Shown: positions 52,264-60,337 of the stretch, piece by piece
Layout: each line of letters begins with the position of its first letter
Position numbering within the stretch: position 1 is the first letter of the stretch
From: an uncultured Acidobacteriota bacterium
Lineage (GTDB): Bacteria > Acidobacteriota > Terriglobia > Bryobacterales > Bryobacteraceae
Length of the DNA stretch: 64,000 bases
Direction: 5' to 3'
Assembly (NCBI GenBank): GCA_902826605.1
Contig: CADEFM010000011.1
Coordinates: 62,001-126,000, forward strand
Made by a program: the position numbers and the translations under genes
The notes under the pieces: model-generated
Told to the model about the DNA's origin: nothing
Databases searched by the model: none
The model's input: the letters and a program-made list of their open reading frames with translations, nothing else

Positions 52264-52737
52264 TCACACCTTGGCGCGGGAATGTTTTTTCCCGCTGGCG
52301 CGGCGGGTTTGGGCAAGCAGACGGCGCTTCTCACCCAGGGCCTTCGCCAGATCGGCGATCGAAGTCCCCCCCAAGTAATCTATGATACGCGACCGCAGCG
52401 CCATCCACGAGTCGTGCATTCCGCACGCGACGCGGTTACTGCACTCCGGATTCCCCCCGATGCACCGGTCGTAGCGGCCAGCGCCATCCACGGCTTCCAC
52501 GATGCGCAGCATCGAAATCTCTTCAGGCGGTTGACTCAGCCGGAATCCCCCGCGCGGGCCTTTGCTCGATTTCAAGAATCCGTGGCGCGCCAGATCTTGC
52601 AAAATCTTCGCCAAAAAATGCAGAGGAATCCCGTCCTCCGTCGCGATGGTTTTCACTAGCGCGTATTCGCCGGGCGCGAGCGGAGCCATGTGCAGCATCG
52701 CTCGCAATGCATATTCAGCGGAACGGGAATAGAGCAT
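52264..52737 (-). CDS. Rrf2 family regulator with IscR-type Fe-S ligands
   Basis: This 157-residue transcription factor has a winged helix (about 1-70: LYSRSAEYALRAMLHMA, GPRGGFRLSQPPEEI) and a cluster region with Cys92, Cys99 and Cys105 followed by His108. This closely matches the Cys/Cys/Cys/His ligand set of IscR (92/98/104/107), so it likely senses iron-sulfur status, oxygen or NO. The Lys/Arg-rich tail (ARRASGKKHSRAKV) is an addition. A terminator-like hairpin ends 13 nt before the start codon with no clear Shine-Dalgarno in between. Expression may therefore depend on read-through of the structured leader upstream. Confidence 0.88.
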   Translation of the reverse strand: MLYSRSAEYALRAMLHMAPLAPGEYALVKTIATEDGIPLHFLAKILQDLARHGFLKSSKGPRGGFRLSQPPEEISMLRIVEAVDGAGRYDRCIGGNPECSNRVACGMHDSWMALRSRIIDYLGGTSIADLAKALGEKRRLLAQTRRASGKKHSRAKV

Positions 52738-52750
52738 GAGTGGATAAACG

Positions 52751-52785
52751 AAACCCCGCCCTGGAGCTGATCCAGAGCGGGGTTT
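52751..52785 (-). terminator. Strong 15-bp hairpin (terminator or attenuator) before the Rrf2 gene
   Basis: AAACCCCGC pairs perfectly with GCGGGGTTT, and the stem continues through one U-G pair and CUGGA/UCCAG, closing a 5-nt loop (15 pairs in all). The tail CGTTTA has a few U residues only, so termination may be partial. It lies at the end of the leader transcript and 13 nt before the Rrf2 start codon, a position suited to attenuation. Confidence 0.7.
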
Positions 52786-52878
52786 ACACTAGATACTCAG
52801 TCTTCGCGTGAGTAGGCCGTTCCACAGGAGCAGCGGCCTCGTCACTGTAACGAAACCTGAACGTTAAGAGAGTCGACT

Positions 52879-52938
52879 TTAAGAGTCGGCCACCTCACGC
52901 GTGGTTAGAGTGCCATAGTTACTACTATCGGATATCAT
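52879..52938 (-). CDS. 19-codon leader peptide with strong Shine-Dalgarno
   Basis: ATG at 52938 follows AAGGAGGTGG (52958-52949) at good spacing, one of the best ribosome-binding sites in the window. The peptide reads MISDSSNYGTLTTREVADS and stops at TAA in the loop of a 5-bp hairpin. It has no signal peptide, no membrane helix and no run of one amino acid, so classical amino-acid attenuation is not obvious. A role as a translated regulatory leader for the Rrf2-type gene downstream is inference. Confidence 0.5.
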   Translation of the reverse strand: MISDSSNYGTLTTREVADS

Positions 52939-52974
52939 TTCGACTGGACCACCTCCTTCCTCAGTGATGGCTTT

Positions 52975-53003
52975 ATCTTACGGCGGACGGCGTTCCCTGT
53001 CAA
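52975..53003 (-). promoter_or_regulatory. Near-consensus sigma70 promoter of the leader transcript
   Basis: A perfect TTGACA (53003-52998) and TAAGAT (52980-52975, four of six matches) are separated by exactly 17 bp. The 25 bp upstream are AT-rich (AAAACATAATTTTGAAAAAT), like an UP element, and begin right after the thiE stop codon. The predicted start of transcription is near 52968. This is the strongest promoter I could see by eye in the window. Confidence 0.7.
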
Positions 53004-53019
53004 TTACAATTTTTCAAAA

Positions 53020-53652
53020 TTATGTTTTTGTTGACAGCATGCGTTGCCATTCGAAAATCCGTGTTTTCAGATCTCCATCTTCGGGCAAAAGATCCCCGAT
53101 CACAGCGACTGAATCCGCGCCCGCGGCGATCGCGTCCCGGGCGTTTAGGCGCGTGATTCCGCCGATGGCGACAACCGGGCGGTCTGTTAGAAGACGCAAA
53201 CGCCGTAGTTCGCCGAGCCCCACGATGGGGTCGGGATTCTCTTTCGAAGTGGTTCCGAAGATAGGACCTAGAGCCAGGTAATTCGCGGGCTCGGCGAGCG
53301 CGTCGCTGAATTGCTTTTCGTTGTGCGTGGAGAATCCAATCACCATCTCAGCACCGGTCACGCCGCGCGCGGCGGAAGGGAGCAGATCTTCCTGACCCAA
53401 ATGCAGCGCCGCGCCCACTAGAACCGCTAGATCCGCGCGATCATTCACTACGAACGGCACGCGCGCCTCACGGCACAGCGCCGCGATCCGCTCCATTTGC
53501 TCGAATACCTGGCGTGAGAAGAATCCTTTGTGCCGGAATTGAAGAATTCCGACGCCCGCGTCCAGCCACTCCGTTGCGATTTGTTCCGGTTTCAATCCGC
53601 GCCGCGCCGCCACCGCCGTGTCGAGGATCGGATACAGTCTGGGCAGGGTCAT
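53020..53652 (-). CDS. thiE: Thiamine-phosphate synthase
   Basis: This 210-residue TIM-barrel enzyme joins HMP-PP and HET-P into thiamine phosphate. Family motifs include GVGILQFRHKGF, PFVVNDRADLAVLVGAALHLGQED split across two strands, VIGFSTHNEKQF, YLALGPIFGTTSK and VVAIGGITRLNA. The start follows the bcp stop by 1 bp, so bcp-thiE is an operon. Its stop codon lies just upstream of the leader promoter's AT-rich element. Confidence 0.93.
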   Translation of the reverse strand: MTLPRLYPILDTAVAARRGLKPEQIATEWLDAGVGILQFRHKGFFSRQVFEQMERIAALCREARVPFVVNDRADLAVLVGAALHLGQEDLLPSAARGVTGAEMVIGFSTHNEKQFSDALAEPANYLALGPIFGTTSKENPDPIVGLGELRRLRLLTDRPVVAIGGITRLNARDAIAAGADSVAVIGDLLPEDGDLKTRIFEWQRMLSTKT

Positions 53653-53653
53653 T

Positions 53654-54097
53654 TCACACCGCCGCCACCAGCACTTCTTCTGCTGCAGGCATGCCGCGCC
53701 TCGCGAATCGAATGACGCCGTCGGGGCCGATCAAATATACCGTGCGTTTCACGACTAGTCCGCGGGTGTGATACGCCTCGCCCACTTTTTGTCCGGGATC
53801 AATCAACAATGGAAACGGAAGTTTGTATTTGCCGGCGAACTTCGCATGGCTCCTTGCGTTTTGCGGGTTCACGCCAAAGACGATCGTATTTTTCCTCCGC
53901 GTCAGATCCCAGTGATCGCGAAAATCGCACAATTGCCTGATGCATCCAGGTGTGTCGTCTCCCGGATAAAAAACGAGCACGACGTTCTTCCCGCGCAGCG
54001 AAGAAAGTGAGACGGTGCTGCCCTCCTGGTCGGCCATGGTAAACGCGGGCGCGGGAGTTCCCACGGGCAGAGGAGTGGAGAAGAGCCAATCGAGCAT
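53654..54097 (-). CDS. bcp: Peroxiredoxin of the Bcp/PrxQ type
   Basis: This 147-residue thiol peroxidase has the peroxidatic Cys52 in FYPGDDTPGCIRQLCDF and a likely resolving Cys57 five residues later, the PrxQ arrangement. It would reduce hydrogen peroxide and organic peroxides with thioredoxin. An N-terminal MLDWLFSTPLPVG precedes the core. It leads a short operon with thiE. The placement near an IscR-like regulator is suggestive of redox control but not proof. Confidence 0.92.
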   Translation of the reverse strand: MLDWLFSTPLPVGTPAPAFTMADQEGSTVSLSSLRGKNVVLVFYPGDDTPGCIRQLCDFRDHWDLTRRKNTIVFGVNPQNARSHAKFAGKYKLPFPLLIDPGQKVGEAYHTRGLVVKRTVYLIGPDGVIRFARRGMPAAEEVLVAAV

Positions 54098-54129
54098 GCA
54101 GCTTTATTGTAGGTCCTGCCGCGCGAGGA

Positions 54130-54513
54130 TCAAGCCAAAATCACCGGAATCTCGTAAGCCGCTTGGCGCGCATCGGCGGTGAGCAGCGTCAGCGATTCAA
54201 GGGATGCCTGCGCGACCAGCATGCGGTCAAAGGGATCGCCATGATGCCTGGGTAACCGTCCCGCTGCGACCGCGTGCGCCACCGTGAGTGGCAAGGCGCG
54301 TAAGTCACGCGCCCGAAGAGTGGCCTCAAGATTGTCTGGCGCATCGAGGAGACCTCGCGTTCGCTTTAATTCGATTTCCCACGCGGAAACCGCACTCACC
54401 CACACCAACTCGGAATCCTCAACCGCATTGCGCGCCTTCTTGGACAAGCGGGGGCTGTCGGCGAGCCACCACAATAAAATGTGTGTATCAAGCAGGAGGT
54501 TCAATCGGTTCAT
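54130..54513 (-). CDS. vapC: PIN-domain toxin (VapC type)
   Basis: This 127-residue PIN-domain ribonuclease toxin has acidic residues Asp9 (LLLDTHILLWW), Glu46 (VSAWEIELK), Asp93 and Asp96 (HHGDPFDRMLVAQA) that make up the Mg-binding centre. The LDTHxLLWW start marks the subgroup paired with Phd-like antitoxins. I chose ATG 54513, which overlaps the antitoxin's end by 26 bp; an upstream Met would add basic residues within the antitoxin gene. VapC toxins cut RNA, often tRNA; the target is unknown. Confidence 0.9.
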   Translation of the reverse strand: MNRLNLLLDTHILLWWLADSPRLSKKARNAVEDSELVWVSAVSAWEIELKRTRGLLDAPDNLEATLRARDLRALPLTVAHAVAAGRLPRHHGDPFDRMLVAQASLESLTLLTADARQAAYEIPVILA

Positions 54514-54754
54514 TGTTAAAAAGCTCTTCGATCTCCTTGTCCGCTTTGTCGAAGTCCGGACTGATCCAAACTTTGCCCCTCCATGCACCGGGCTTGCGCT
54601 TCGCCGTCTTTGCTTCTTGATACGGTACTAGTTTGACCATTGGCTTGCCCGCTTTGGCAATCACGATTTCCTCGCCTGCGGCGGCGCGCTCCACCAGTCG
54701 CGACAAGTGGGTTTTCGCCTCATGGATATTGGTGAATATTTTCGCGCTGGCCAT
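54488..54754 (-). CDS. Phd/YefM-type antitoxin
   Basis: This 88-residue protein has the Phd/YefM fold (FTNIHEAKTHLSRLVERAAAG, IVIAKAGKPMVKLVPY). It has a flexible acidic tail (DFDKADKEIEELFNNEP) that would neutralise the PIN toxin encoded next. I chose ATG 54754, which removes a non-conserved extension running into lpxI. The pair would autoregulate its promoter in the 13 bp between it and lpxI or upstream within lpxI. Confidence 0.88.
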   Translation of the reverse strand: MASAKIFTNIHEAKTHLSRLVERAAAGEEIVIAKAGKPMVKLVPYQEAKTAKRKPGAWRGKVWISPDFDKADKEIEELFNNEPIEPPA

Positions 54755-54767
54755 GACTAGACTAAGT

Positions 54768-55610
54768 CTAGTCCATTCTGCCGGCGCCGTGCAACTCTGT
54801 CGCATCTGGTGCCAGCGCCACAAGCGCGATCCCGCCCTCGTTCGCGCGTGCGATCAGTTCGTCGCGGTCGATCAGCAGCGTGCGCCCTGCATCCACCGCT
54901 AACGCGGTCGTCCCTGTCTCGCGCATGATGGCTATCGTCTGTGGTCCCGCCACGGGCACGTCGAACAGCATATGTTTGCGGCGGCGCGAGCCTTTGATCA
55001 GCCGCAGAGGTTTGCCTTCCACCAGCGCCGCGGCGCGGCGCAGCATGGCGTCGGTGCCCTCCATCGCCTCCACCGCCACGCAAGCCCGGTCGGCGATGGC
55101 CACGCTCTGTCCGACGTCGTGCGCTGAAAGCGTCCCGGCAATCTGGCGGCCGTAGTCGATGTCGCGTTGCTCATCGTCGGACGGTTTGCGGCGCGTCAGT
55201 ACACCTTGGGGCGCCAGCAAGTCTTTTAAAAGCAGCGTTGAATCCAGCAACTCAATGCCTTCATCGCGAAGAACCTTCATCACGGCGCCAATTAACCCAT
55301 CGGTACTTTTGGTTTCGATCGACGCGAGCAATTTCACCAGCCGCCAATCCGGCACGATCGACGAAAAAATCTTGGCGTGCTTCACCTGCCCGCACATCAT
55401 CACTTGCGTGATGTCCTCCTGATGGCAGATGTCGATCAGCTTCGAGAGCGCCCCAAGCGAAATCCAGTGGCAGCGTACGGCCAGCGCCTCAATCTCTTTC
55501 GAAGCTTCTTCTTTGATGCCGATCGCTACCACGTCGATACTCGCCTTGCGCGCGGCCTCCAAAGCGAGCACGGGGAAGCGTCCATTGCCGGCAATCAGGC
55601 CATAAGGCAT
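54768..55610 (-). CDS. lpxI: UDP-2,3-diacylglucosamine pyrophosphatase, LpxI type
   Basis: This 280-residue enzyme hydrolyses UDP-2,3-diacylglucosamine to lipid X in lipid A synthesis. LpxI is the form used by many bacteria that lack LpxH. Recognisable parts are YGLIAGNGRFPVLALEAA at the N terminus, MMCGQVKHAKIF, IGAVMKVLRDEGIELLDST, VGQSVAIADRACVAVEAMEG and the C-terminal GTTALAVDAGRTLLIDRDEL. It is the third gene of fabZ-lpxA-lpxI, 1 bp after the lpxA stop, and marks the cell as Gram-negative. Confidence 0.93.
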   Translation of the reverse strand: MPYGLIAGNGRFPVLALEAARKASIDVVAIGIKEEASKEIEALAVRCHWISLGALSKLIDICHQEDITQVMMCGQVKHAKIFSSIVPDWRLVKLLASIETKSTDGLIGAVMKVLRDEGIELLDSTLLLKDLLAPQGVLTRRKPSDDEQRDIDYGRQIAGTLSAHDVGQSVAIADRACVAVEAMEGTDAMLRRAAALVEGKPLRLIKGSRRRKHMLFDVPVAGPQTIAIMRETGTTALAVDAGRTLLIDRDELIARANEGGIALVALAPDATELHGAGRMD

Positions 55611-55611
55611 C

Positions 55612-56388
55612 TTATTTGATGAACCCGCGCTGCGAGTCCGCGATGAATTGAAGCAATTCGTCTACTTCCGCAAGCGCGCCGATCTCTTCTCTAATGCGAT
55701 CCGCGGCCTGTGATGTGTTTAACCCAGCGCGCGTCAGTATTCGAAACGCCTTGTGCAAGGCGTCCACCGTCTCGGGCGTAAATCCGCGCCGCTCCAGTCC
55801 GGTCTTGTTGGCGCCAAAAACGCGCGCCTCGCGCTCGGTTACCGTATTTGAAAATGGCAGAACATCCCGCGTGATTACGCTGTACCCGCCCACAATCGCA
55901 TGCCGCCCGATGCGGCAGAACTGATGCACGCCCGTGGATGCACCGATCACCGCCCAATCTCCCACCGTCACGTGGCCTCCGAAGGTCACGGCATTCGCCA
56001 TCACGCAACGATCCCCGACGTGAACGTCATGCGCGACATGCACATATGCCATCAGCAGATTGTCATCGCCAATCGACGTAAGCATACCGCCGCCTTCGGT
56101 TCCGCGATGAATGGTGACGAACTCACGAATCGTATTACGATGCCCGATGCGTGTTGAGGAACGCTCGCCGTGATACTTCAGGTCCTGGGGAGCGACGCCG
56201 ACGGTCGAATAAGGAAAGAAGACGTTATCTTCGCCGATTTCGAGCGTACCTTCTAAAACAACATGGCTCTTGATTTGCGTGCGTGCGCCGATCGCGACAT
56301 CCGCACCCACAATCGTGTAAGGACCAATTTCGGCGGTTGCTGCGATCCTGGCGGAAGAATCGACGATCGCGGTCGGATGAATCGCCAT
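55612..56388 (-). CDS. lpxA: UDP-N-acetylglucosamine acyltransferase
   Basis: This 258-residue left-handed beta-helix enzyme adds the first 3-hydroxyacyl chain to UDP-GlcNAc. Hexapeptide repeats run through residues 10-180 (AEIGPYTIVGADVAIGA, VHVAHDVHVGDRCVMANAV). The catalytic His lies in that latter segment, and the C-terminal helical domain ends at QRGFIK. I chose ATG 56388 (MAIHPTAIVD), the family start. It follows fabZ by 10 bp. Confidence 0.95.
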   Translation of the reverse strand: MAIHPTAIVDSSARIAATAEIGPYTIVGADVAIGARTQIKSHVVLEGTLEIGEDNVFFPYSTVGVAPQDLKYHGERSSTRIGHRNTIREFVTIHRGTEGGGMLTSIGDDNLLMAYVHVAHDVHVGDRCVMANAVTFGGHVTVGDWAVIGASTGVHQFCRIGRHAIVGGYSVITRDVLPFSNTVTEREARVFGANKTGLERRGFTPETVDALHKAFRILTRAGLNTSQAADRIREEIGALAEVDELLQFIADSQRGFIK

Positions 56389-56398
56389 GGTGCAGTCC

Positions 56399-56836
56399 TT
56401 ACGCGCGATCCGTGAGGACGCACAGCATTTCCGCTTCGGCCACCACCACGCCATTCACCGTAGCCGTGCCAGCCATTTTCGCCATACTAGCCTTGCGCCG
56501 GAGAACCTTCATTTCAATCCGCAGTTGATCGCCGGGCCGCACGGGTTTGCGGAATTTCGCGCCATCCACGCCGGCCAGCAGGACTAGCTTATTCTTACGG
56601 TCTGGAATGGTGCTGAGCACCAGCACGCCCGCCACCTGCGCCATCGCTTCAGTTATCAACACGCCTGGCATCACTGGATAGTCCGGAAAGTGGCCTATGA
56701 AATAGGGTTCGTTGACGCTGACGTTCTTGATGCCGACGACGCGTTCGGGCTCCATCTCTTCGATGCGGTCCACCAGTAAAAAAGGGTAGCGATGCGGCAG
56801 AATGTCGCGGATCGCGTCGATGTCCAGTGCAGGCAT
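56399..56836 (-). CDS. fabZ: 3-hydroxyacyl-ACP dehydratase
   Basis: This 145-residue hot-dog enzyme dehydrates 3-hydroxyacyl-ACP in fatty-acid elongation and helps set the supply of 3-hydroxyacyl chains for LpxA. The catalytic His49 is in FIGHFPDYPVMPG and Glu63 in VLITEAMAQ. It heads the fabZ-lpxA-lpxI operon. The start ATG 56836 (MPALDIDAIRDILPHRYPF) fits the family. It is divergent from the M20 peptidase gene across 62 bp. Confidence 0.95.
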   Translation of the reverse strand: MPALDIDAIRDILPHRYPFLLVDRIEEMEPERVVGIKNVSVNEPYFIGHFPDYPVMPGVLITEAMAQVAGVLVLSTIPDRKNKLVLLAGVDGAKFRKPVRPGDQLRIEMKVLRRKASMAKMAGTATVNGVVVAEAEMLCVLTDRA

Positions 56837-56898
56837 GGGAATTGCCGATTATAGCGCGATAGCGCCCTCTTGCCGTGTTGCGCGGTTATCCTACAACA

Positions 56899-58035
56899 AT
56901 GGATCCCATCCTTCGCTACGCGCAATCCAAGCAAAGCGCCGCCATCGCCCTGATTCGTCAGTTCGTCGAATGCGAGTCGCCGAGCGATGATGCAGCCGCA
57001 GTCAATCGCTTCGCGAGCCTGCTTGCGGAAAGCGTGAAGGACATCGCCAAAGTCCGCCCGCATTTCGCCGCCAGCCGCGGCCGCAACTTGCGCTGCGAAT
57101 TCCTTCTGCCTGGCGCCGTCAAGAAAGGACAGATCCTCGCTCTAGGCCATTCCGATACCGTCTGGCCGCTGGGAACGTTGAGCGTCATGCCCTGCCGCCG
57201 CCACGAAGGCCGCCTTTGGGGGCCCGGCGTGTTTGATATGAAAGGCGGCCTGGCGCTGTTCATCATGGCGATGCGAGCATTACGGGATCTCAATATACCG
57301 GTCGCGCGCAAAGTGATTCTGCAGGTGAACTCGGATGAGGAAATTGGAAGCCTGTCCTCGCGAGCTTTGACGGAAGAGATCGCGAAAAGGAGCGCGGCCG
57401 TTCTTGTCTTGGAACCTGCAGGTCCTTCGGGAAGAGTGAAGACTTCCCGCAAAGGAGTGGGTGATTACCATGTGGTAGTGCGCGGCGTCGCGGCGCACGC
57501 CGGTCTAGATTATGAAAAAGGCGCAAGCGCCATCACCGAAATGGCGCGACAGGTGGAACGCATTGCCGGCTTCACGCGGCTCGCGCGCGGCATCACCGTC
57601 AGTCCGGGCGTGATCGCCGGAGGAACGCGAAGCAACGTGGTGGCGGCGGAATGTTCATTGGACGTGGATGTGCGCATTCCCCGCGCGAGCGACGCGGACT
57701 TTCTGGCGCGACAGTTCGCTGCACTCCGCCCATTCGACAAACGCTGCCGCCTCGAAATTTCCGGTGGCATGAATCGCCCGCCCATGGAACGTACAGCGGG
57801 CGTCGCCGTGCTCTTTGAAAAGGCTCGCGGACTGGCGACGGACTTGGGCGTGGAACTTGATGAATGCGCCGTGGGTGGCGGCTCTGACGGTAACTTCACG
57901 GCCGCTCTGGGCGTTCCTACTCTCGACGGACTAGGCGCGGTGGGAGAAGGTGCCCACGCCGCCAACGAGAGTATCTTCATCGATCGTCTGCCAGACCGCA
58001 CCGCGTTGCTCGCGAAGCTCGTGGCGGGATTGTAG
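56899..58035 (+). CDS. M20 family metallopeptidase (glutamate carboxypeptidase/CPG2-like)
   Basis: This 378-residue di-zinc peptidase shows ligands in LGHSDTVWPLGTL, GVFDMKGGLALF, VNSDEEIGSLSSRAL and the C-terminal GEGAHAANE. The dimerisation domain (about 175-285) contains VVRGVAAHAGLDYEKGASA. The sequence resembles carboxypeptidase G2-type enzymes that remove C-terminal Glu from peptides or folates. No signal peptide is seen. The start is ATG 56899. The substrate is unknown, and its place between lipid A and Lpt genes is probably incidental. Confidence 0.88.
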   Translation: MDPILRYAQSKQSAAIALIRQFVECESPSDDAAAVNRFASLLAESVKDIAKVRPHFAASRGRNLRCEFLLPGAVKKGQILALGHSDTVWPLGTLSVMPCRRHEGRLWGPGVFDMKGGLALFIMAMRALRDLNIPVARKVILQVNSDEEIGSLSSRALTEEIAKRSAAVLVLEPAGPSGRVKTSRKGVGDYHVVVRGVAAHAGLDYEKGASAITEMARQVERIAGFTRLARGITVSPGVIAGGTRSNVVAAECSLDVDVRIPRASDADFLARQFAALRPFDKRCRLEISGGMNRPPMERTAGVAVLFEKARGLATDLGVELDECAVGGGSDGNFTAALGVPTLDGLGAVGEGAHAANESIFIDRLPDRTALLAKLVAGL

Positions 58036-58078
58036 GAATCCTTACGCATACTTGTTAGCGGTACCATGAAAGTGAATT

Positions 58079-60319
58079 ATGCGCCGGAGCCGGTGGCTCA
58101 TTCTCGCCGCCATTATCGGGATCGTTGTATTTATTGGCGTCACGTATGCCAAGCGTAGGGTAGCGAAGCCGCCGGACGTGCCCGCGCCGCCGCGTCTGGA
58201 GACCGGCCTGGATGGGCGCGCCAACGATTGGGTGTACACCCAAAGTGACGGCGACCGCCCCCGTGTTACCGTCCGCGCCAAGAGCTTCAAGCAGATTAAG
58301 GCCCCGTCCGTGATGGAACTCGATGGCGTCGAGCTCCAGCTGTTTCACAAAGATGGCGGCGCGTATGATTTGGTCAAGAGCGCCAAGGCGCAGTTCGATA
58401 TCGCCGGTAAAACTCTGTACTCGGAAGGCGAAGTCGAAATCCGCATGGGCCTGCGAGACGGGCCCGAATTGATGGGGCATGTAATCACCATTCACAGCTC
58501 CGGCGTGCATTTTGCAAGCGACACGGGCAAGGCCTCCACGGAGCGTCAGGCGACCTTCGAATTCGATCGCGGCGGCGGAACCGCAATGGGCGCGGAATAT
58601 GATCCGCAGACCCGGGAACTGCACCTGCTGAAGCAGGTCTCCCTCGATTGGCACAGTCCGCAAAAGGGCTCGCTCCCGATGCACGTGGAAGCGGGCGAAG
58701 CATATTACAAGGAATCTGAATCGAAGGTCAATCTATTGCAGTGGTCCAAGTTCACGCGCGGCGCCCTGCACATGGAAGCGGGCAACTCCACCGTGACGCT
58801 CGAAAAGGGAGAGATTCGCTCAACGGTGGCGGAAGCCGTCAAGGGCGTGCAGGAGGATCCAGGCCGTCGCGTGGAGTTCGCGGCGGATTCCATGCTCTTG
58901 GACTTCGCGGATGGCATGGCGGTGAAGTCGATTCGCGGCGACCGTAATGGCGCCCTCATCTCCACCGCTAAGTCCGTGCGCACAACGGTTACCGGCAACA
59001 CACTCCTGCTCGATTTTGTTACCGTGCTGAAGGAAAGCGTCCTCTCTACCGCGGTGGCCACCGGAAAGGGGGTTGCGGAAGTGCAGCCGGTTCCGGTTGG
59101 CGGCCCCATGGCGCCCGATACGCGCACGTTGCGCAGTGAGACCATTCGGCTGCGCATGCGCCCGGGCGGGGAAGAAATTGAAGCCGTGGAGACGGATGGC
59201 CCTGGTACAGTCGACTTTACTCCCAACCGTCCCGCGCAGCCCAAGCGGGTTTTGACCGGCGACAAGATTTGGATCGCTTACGCGCCGGGCAATCGTATTC
59301 AATCGTTCCGTACGATCAACGCTTCCACGCGCACTGAAAAACCGGGCCAGTCCGTGCCTCTTCTCACGCAGAGCAAGAATCTGGTGGCATTGTTTGACCC
59401 AGTCAGCGGCGAATTGGCCACCCTCGATCAAGAGGGCAGCTTCCAGTATGAGGAGGGTGATCGCAGGGCGGCTGCCGCCAGTGCGCTCCTCGATTCCTCT
59501 AAGGACTTGATGATACTGAAGGGCTCGGCTCGGGCCTGGGATTCCAGCGGGTCCGTGGCCGCCGACGTAATCAATATGAACCAAAAGACTGGCGACTTCA
59601 CGGCGGAGGGGCGCGTGAGTTCCATGCGCGTTCCTGATAGCAAAGGCGGCTCTTCGGCTTTGCTGTCAAACTCCGAAACGTTGCAGGCCCGCGCCCAGCG
59701 TATGCACTCCACGGAGCGCAATCAGAAAGTGCGCTACGAAGGAAGTTCCGTGGTATGGCAGGGCGCCAATCGCGTGGAAGCGGACCGCATCGAGATTGAC
59801 CGCAGGCGCAGTGCTTTCGAAGCGCACGGGAAAGTGGTGAGCCAGTTTGCCGACAAGCCGAAAAGTGTCGCATCCTCGCCCGCCGCAAAGAAGGCTCCAG
59901 CCCCGCCCATTTTCACGGTGGTTCGCGCCACCGACTTGAACTACGACGACCGTACGCGCATTGCCGATTATCAAGGTGACGCGTCGCTGACGCGTCCCGG
60001 CTTGACCGTGAACGCTCAGGAGATCCGCGCGTTCCTGGCTGCTCCGGAGGCGGAGTCCTCACTTGAAAAAGCTTTCGCCGAAGGCGCCGTCAAGATTGTG
60101 AGCGCGGCTGAAAAGCGGACTCGCACCGGAACCTCCGGGCGTGCCGAATACTATACGGCGGAGCAGCGTGTGCTATTGCAAGGGGATGATCCCCTGTTGG
60201 TGGATAGCGTCACCGGCCAGACGCGCGGCCGGCAATTGACGTGGTGGGCCAACAATGATAGGCTGCTGGTGAACGGTGTGGAAAACCGGCCCGCCGATAG
60301 TCTCCTCCGCAAGAAATAG
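58079..60319 (+). CDS. LptC-LptA fusion protein for LPS export
   Basis: This 746-residue protein starts with one membrane helix (RWLILAAIIGIVVFIGVTYA) followed by an LptC-like segment (about 40-230: AKAQFDIAGKTLYSEGEVEI). Further OstA/LptA-type jellyroll repeats continue to the C terminus, for example KVRYEGSSVVWQGANRVEAD and TRIADYQGDASLTRPGLTV. In well-studied bacteria LptC (inner membrane) and LptA (periplasmic bridge) are separate. Here they appear joined in one chain, long enough for several beta-jellyrolls. lptB follows 18 bp later. LptF/LptG and LptD are not in the window. Confidence 0.85.
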   Translation: MRRSRWLILAAIIGIVVFIGVTYAKRRVAKPPDVPAPPRLETGLDGRANDWVYTQSDGDRPRVTVRAKSFKQIKAPSVMELDGVELQLFHKDGGAYDLVKSAKAQFDIAGKTLYSEGEVEIRMGLRDGPELMGHVITIHSSGVHFASDTGKASTERQATFEFDRGGGTAMGAEYDPQTRELHLLKQVSLDWHSPQKGSLPMHVEAGEAYYKESESKVNLLQWSKFTRGALHMEAGNSTVTLEKGEIRSTVAEAVKGVQEDPGRRVEFAADSMLLDFADGMAVKSIRGDRNGALISTAKSVRTTVTGNTLLLDFVTVLKESVLSTAVATGKGVAEVQPVPVGGPMAPDTRTLRSETIRLRMRPGGEEIEAVETDGPGTVDFTPNRPAQPKRVLTGDKIWIAYAPGNRIQSFRTINASTRTEKPGQSVPLLTQSKNLVALFDPVSGELATLDQEGSFQYEEGDRRAAAASALLDSSKDLMILKGSARAWDSSGSVAADVINMNQKTGDFTAEGRVSSMRVPDSKGGSSALLSNSETLQARAQRMHSTERNQKVRYEGSSVVWQGANRVEADRIEIDRRRSAFEAHGKVVSQFADKPKSVASSPAAKKAPAPPIFTVVRATDLNYDDRTRIADYQGDASLTRPGLTVNAQEIRAFLAAPEAESSLEKAFAEGAVKIVSAAEKRTRTGTSGRAEYYTAEQRVLLQGDDPLLVDSVTGQTRGRQLTWWANNDRLLVNGVENRPADSLLRKK

Positions 60320-60337
60320 TTGTAAGAAAAGGCCTCC

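Larger units (their letters stand above)
52745..52968 (-). ncRNA. Candidate structured leader/small RNA between thiE and the Rrf2 gene
   Basis: This unit of about 224 nt has its own promoter (52975-53003) and a terminator-like hairpin (52751-52785). Inside it, CGCGTGAG (52901-52894) pairs perfectly with CTCACGCG (52812-52805). That long-range stem encloses two hairpins: CGACT/AGTCG at 52888-52874 with loop CUUAA, and AGGCCG/CGGCCT at 52839-52814. A 19-codon ORF with an excellent Shine-Dalgarno lies in its 5' half and ends inside the first hairpin loop. I cannot match it to a named RNA family, and the structure was found by eye. Confidence 0.55.
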
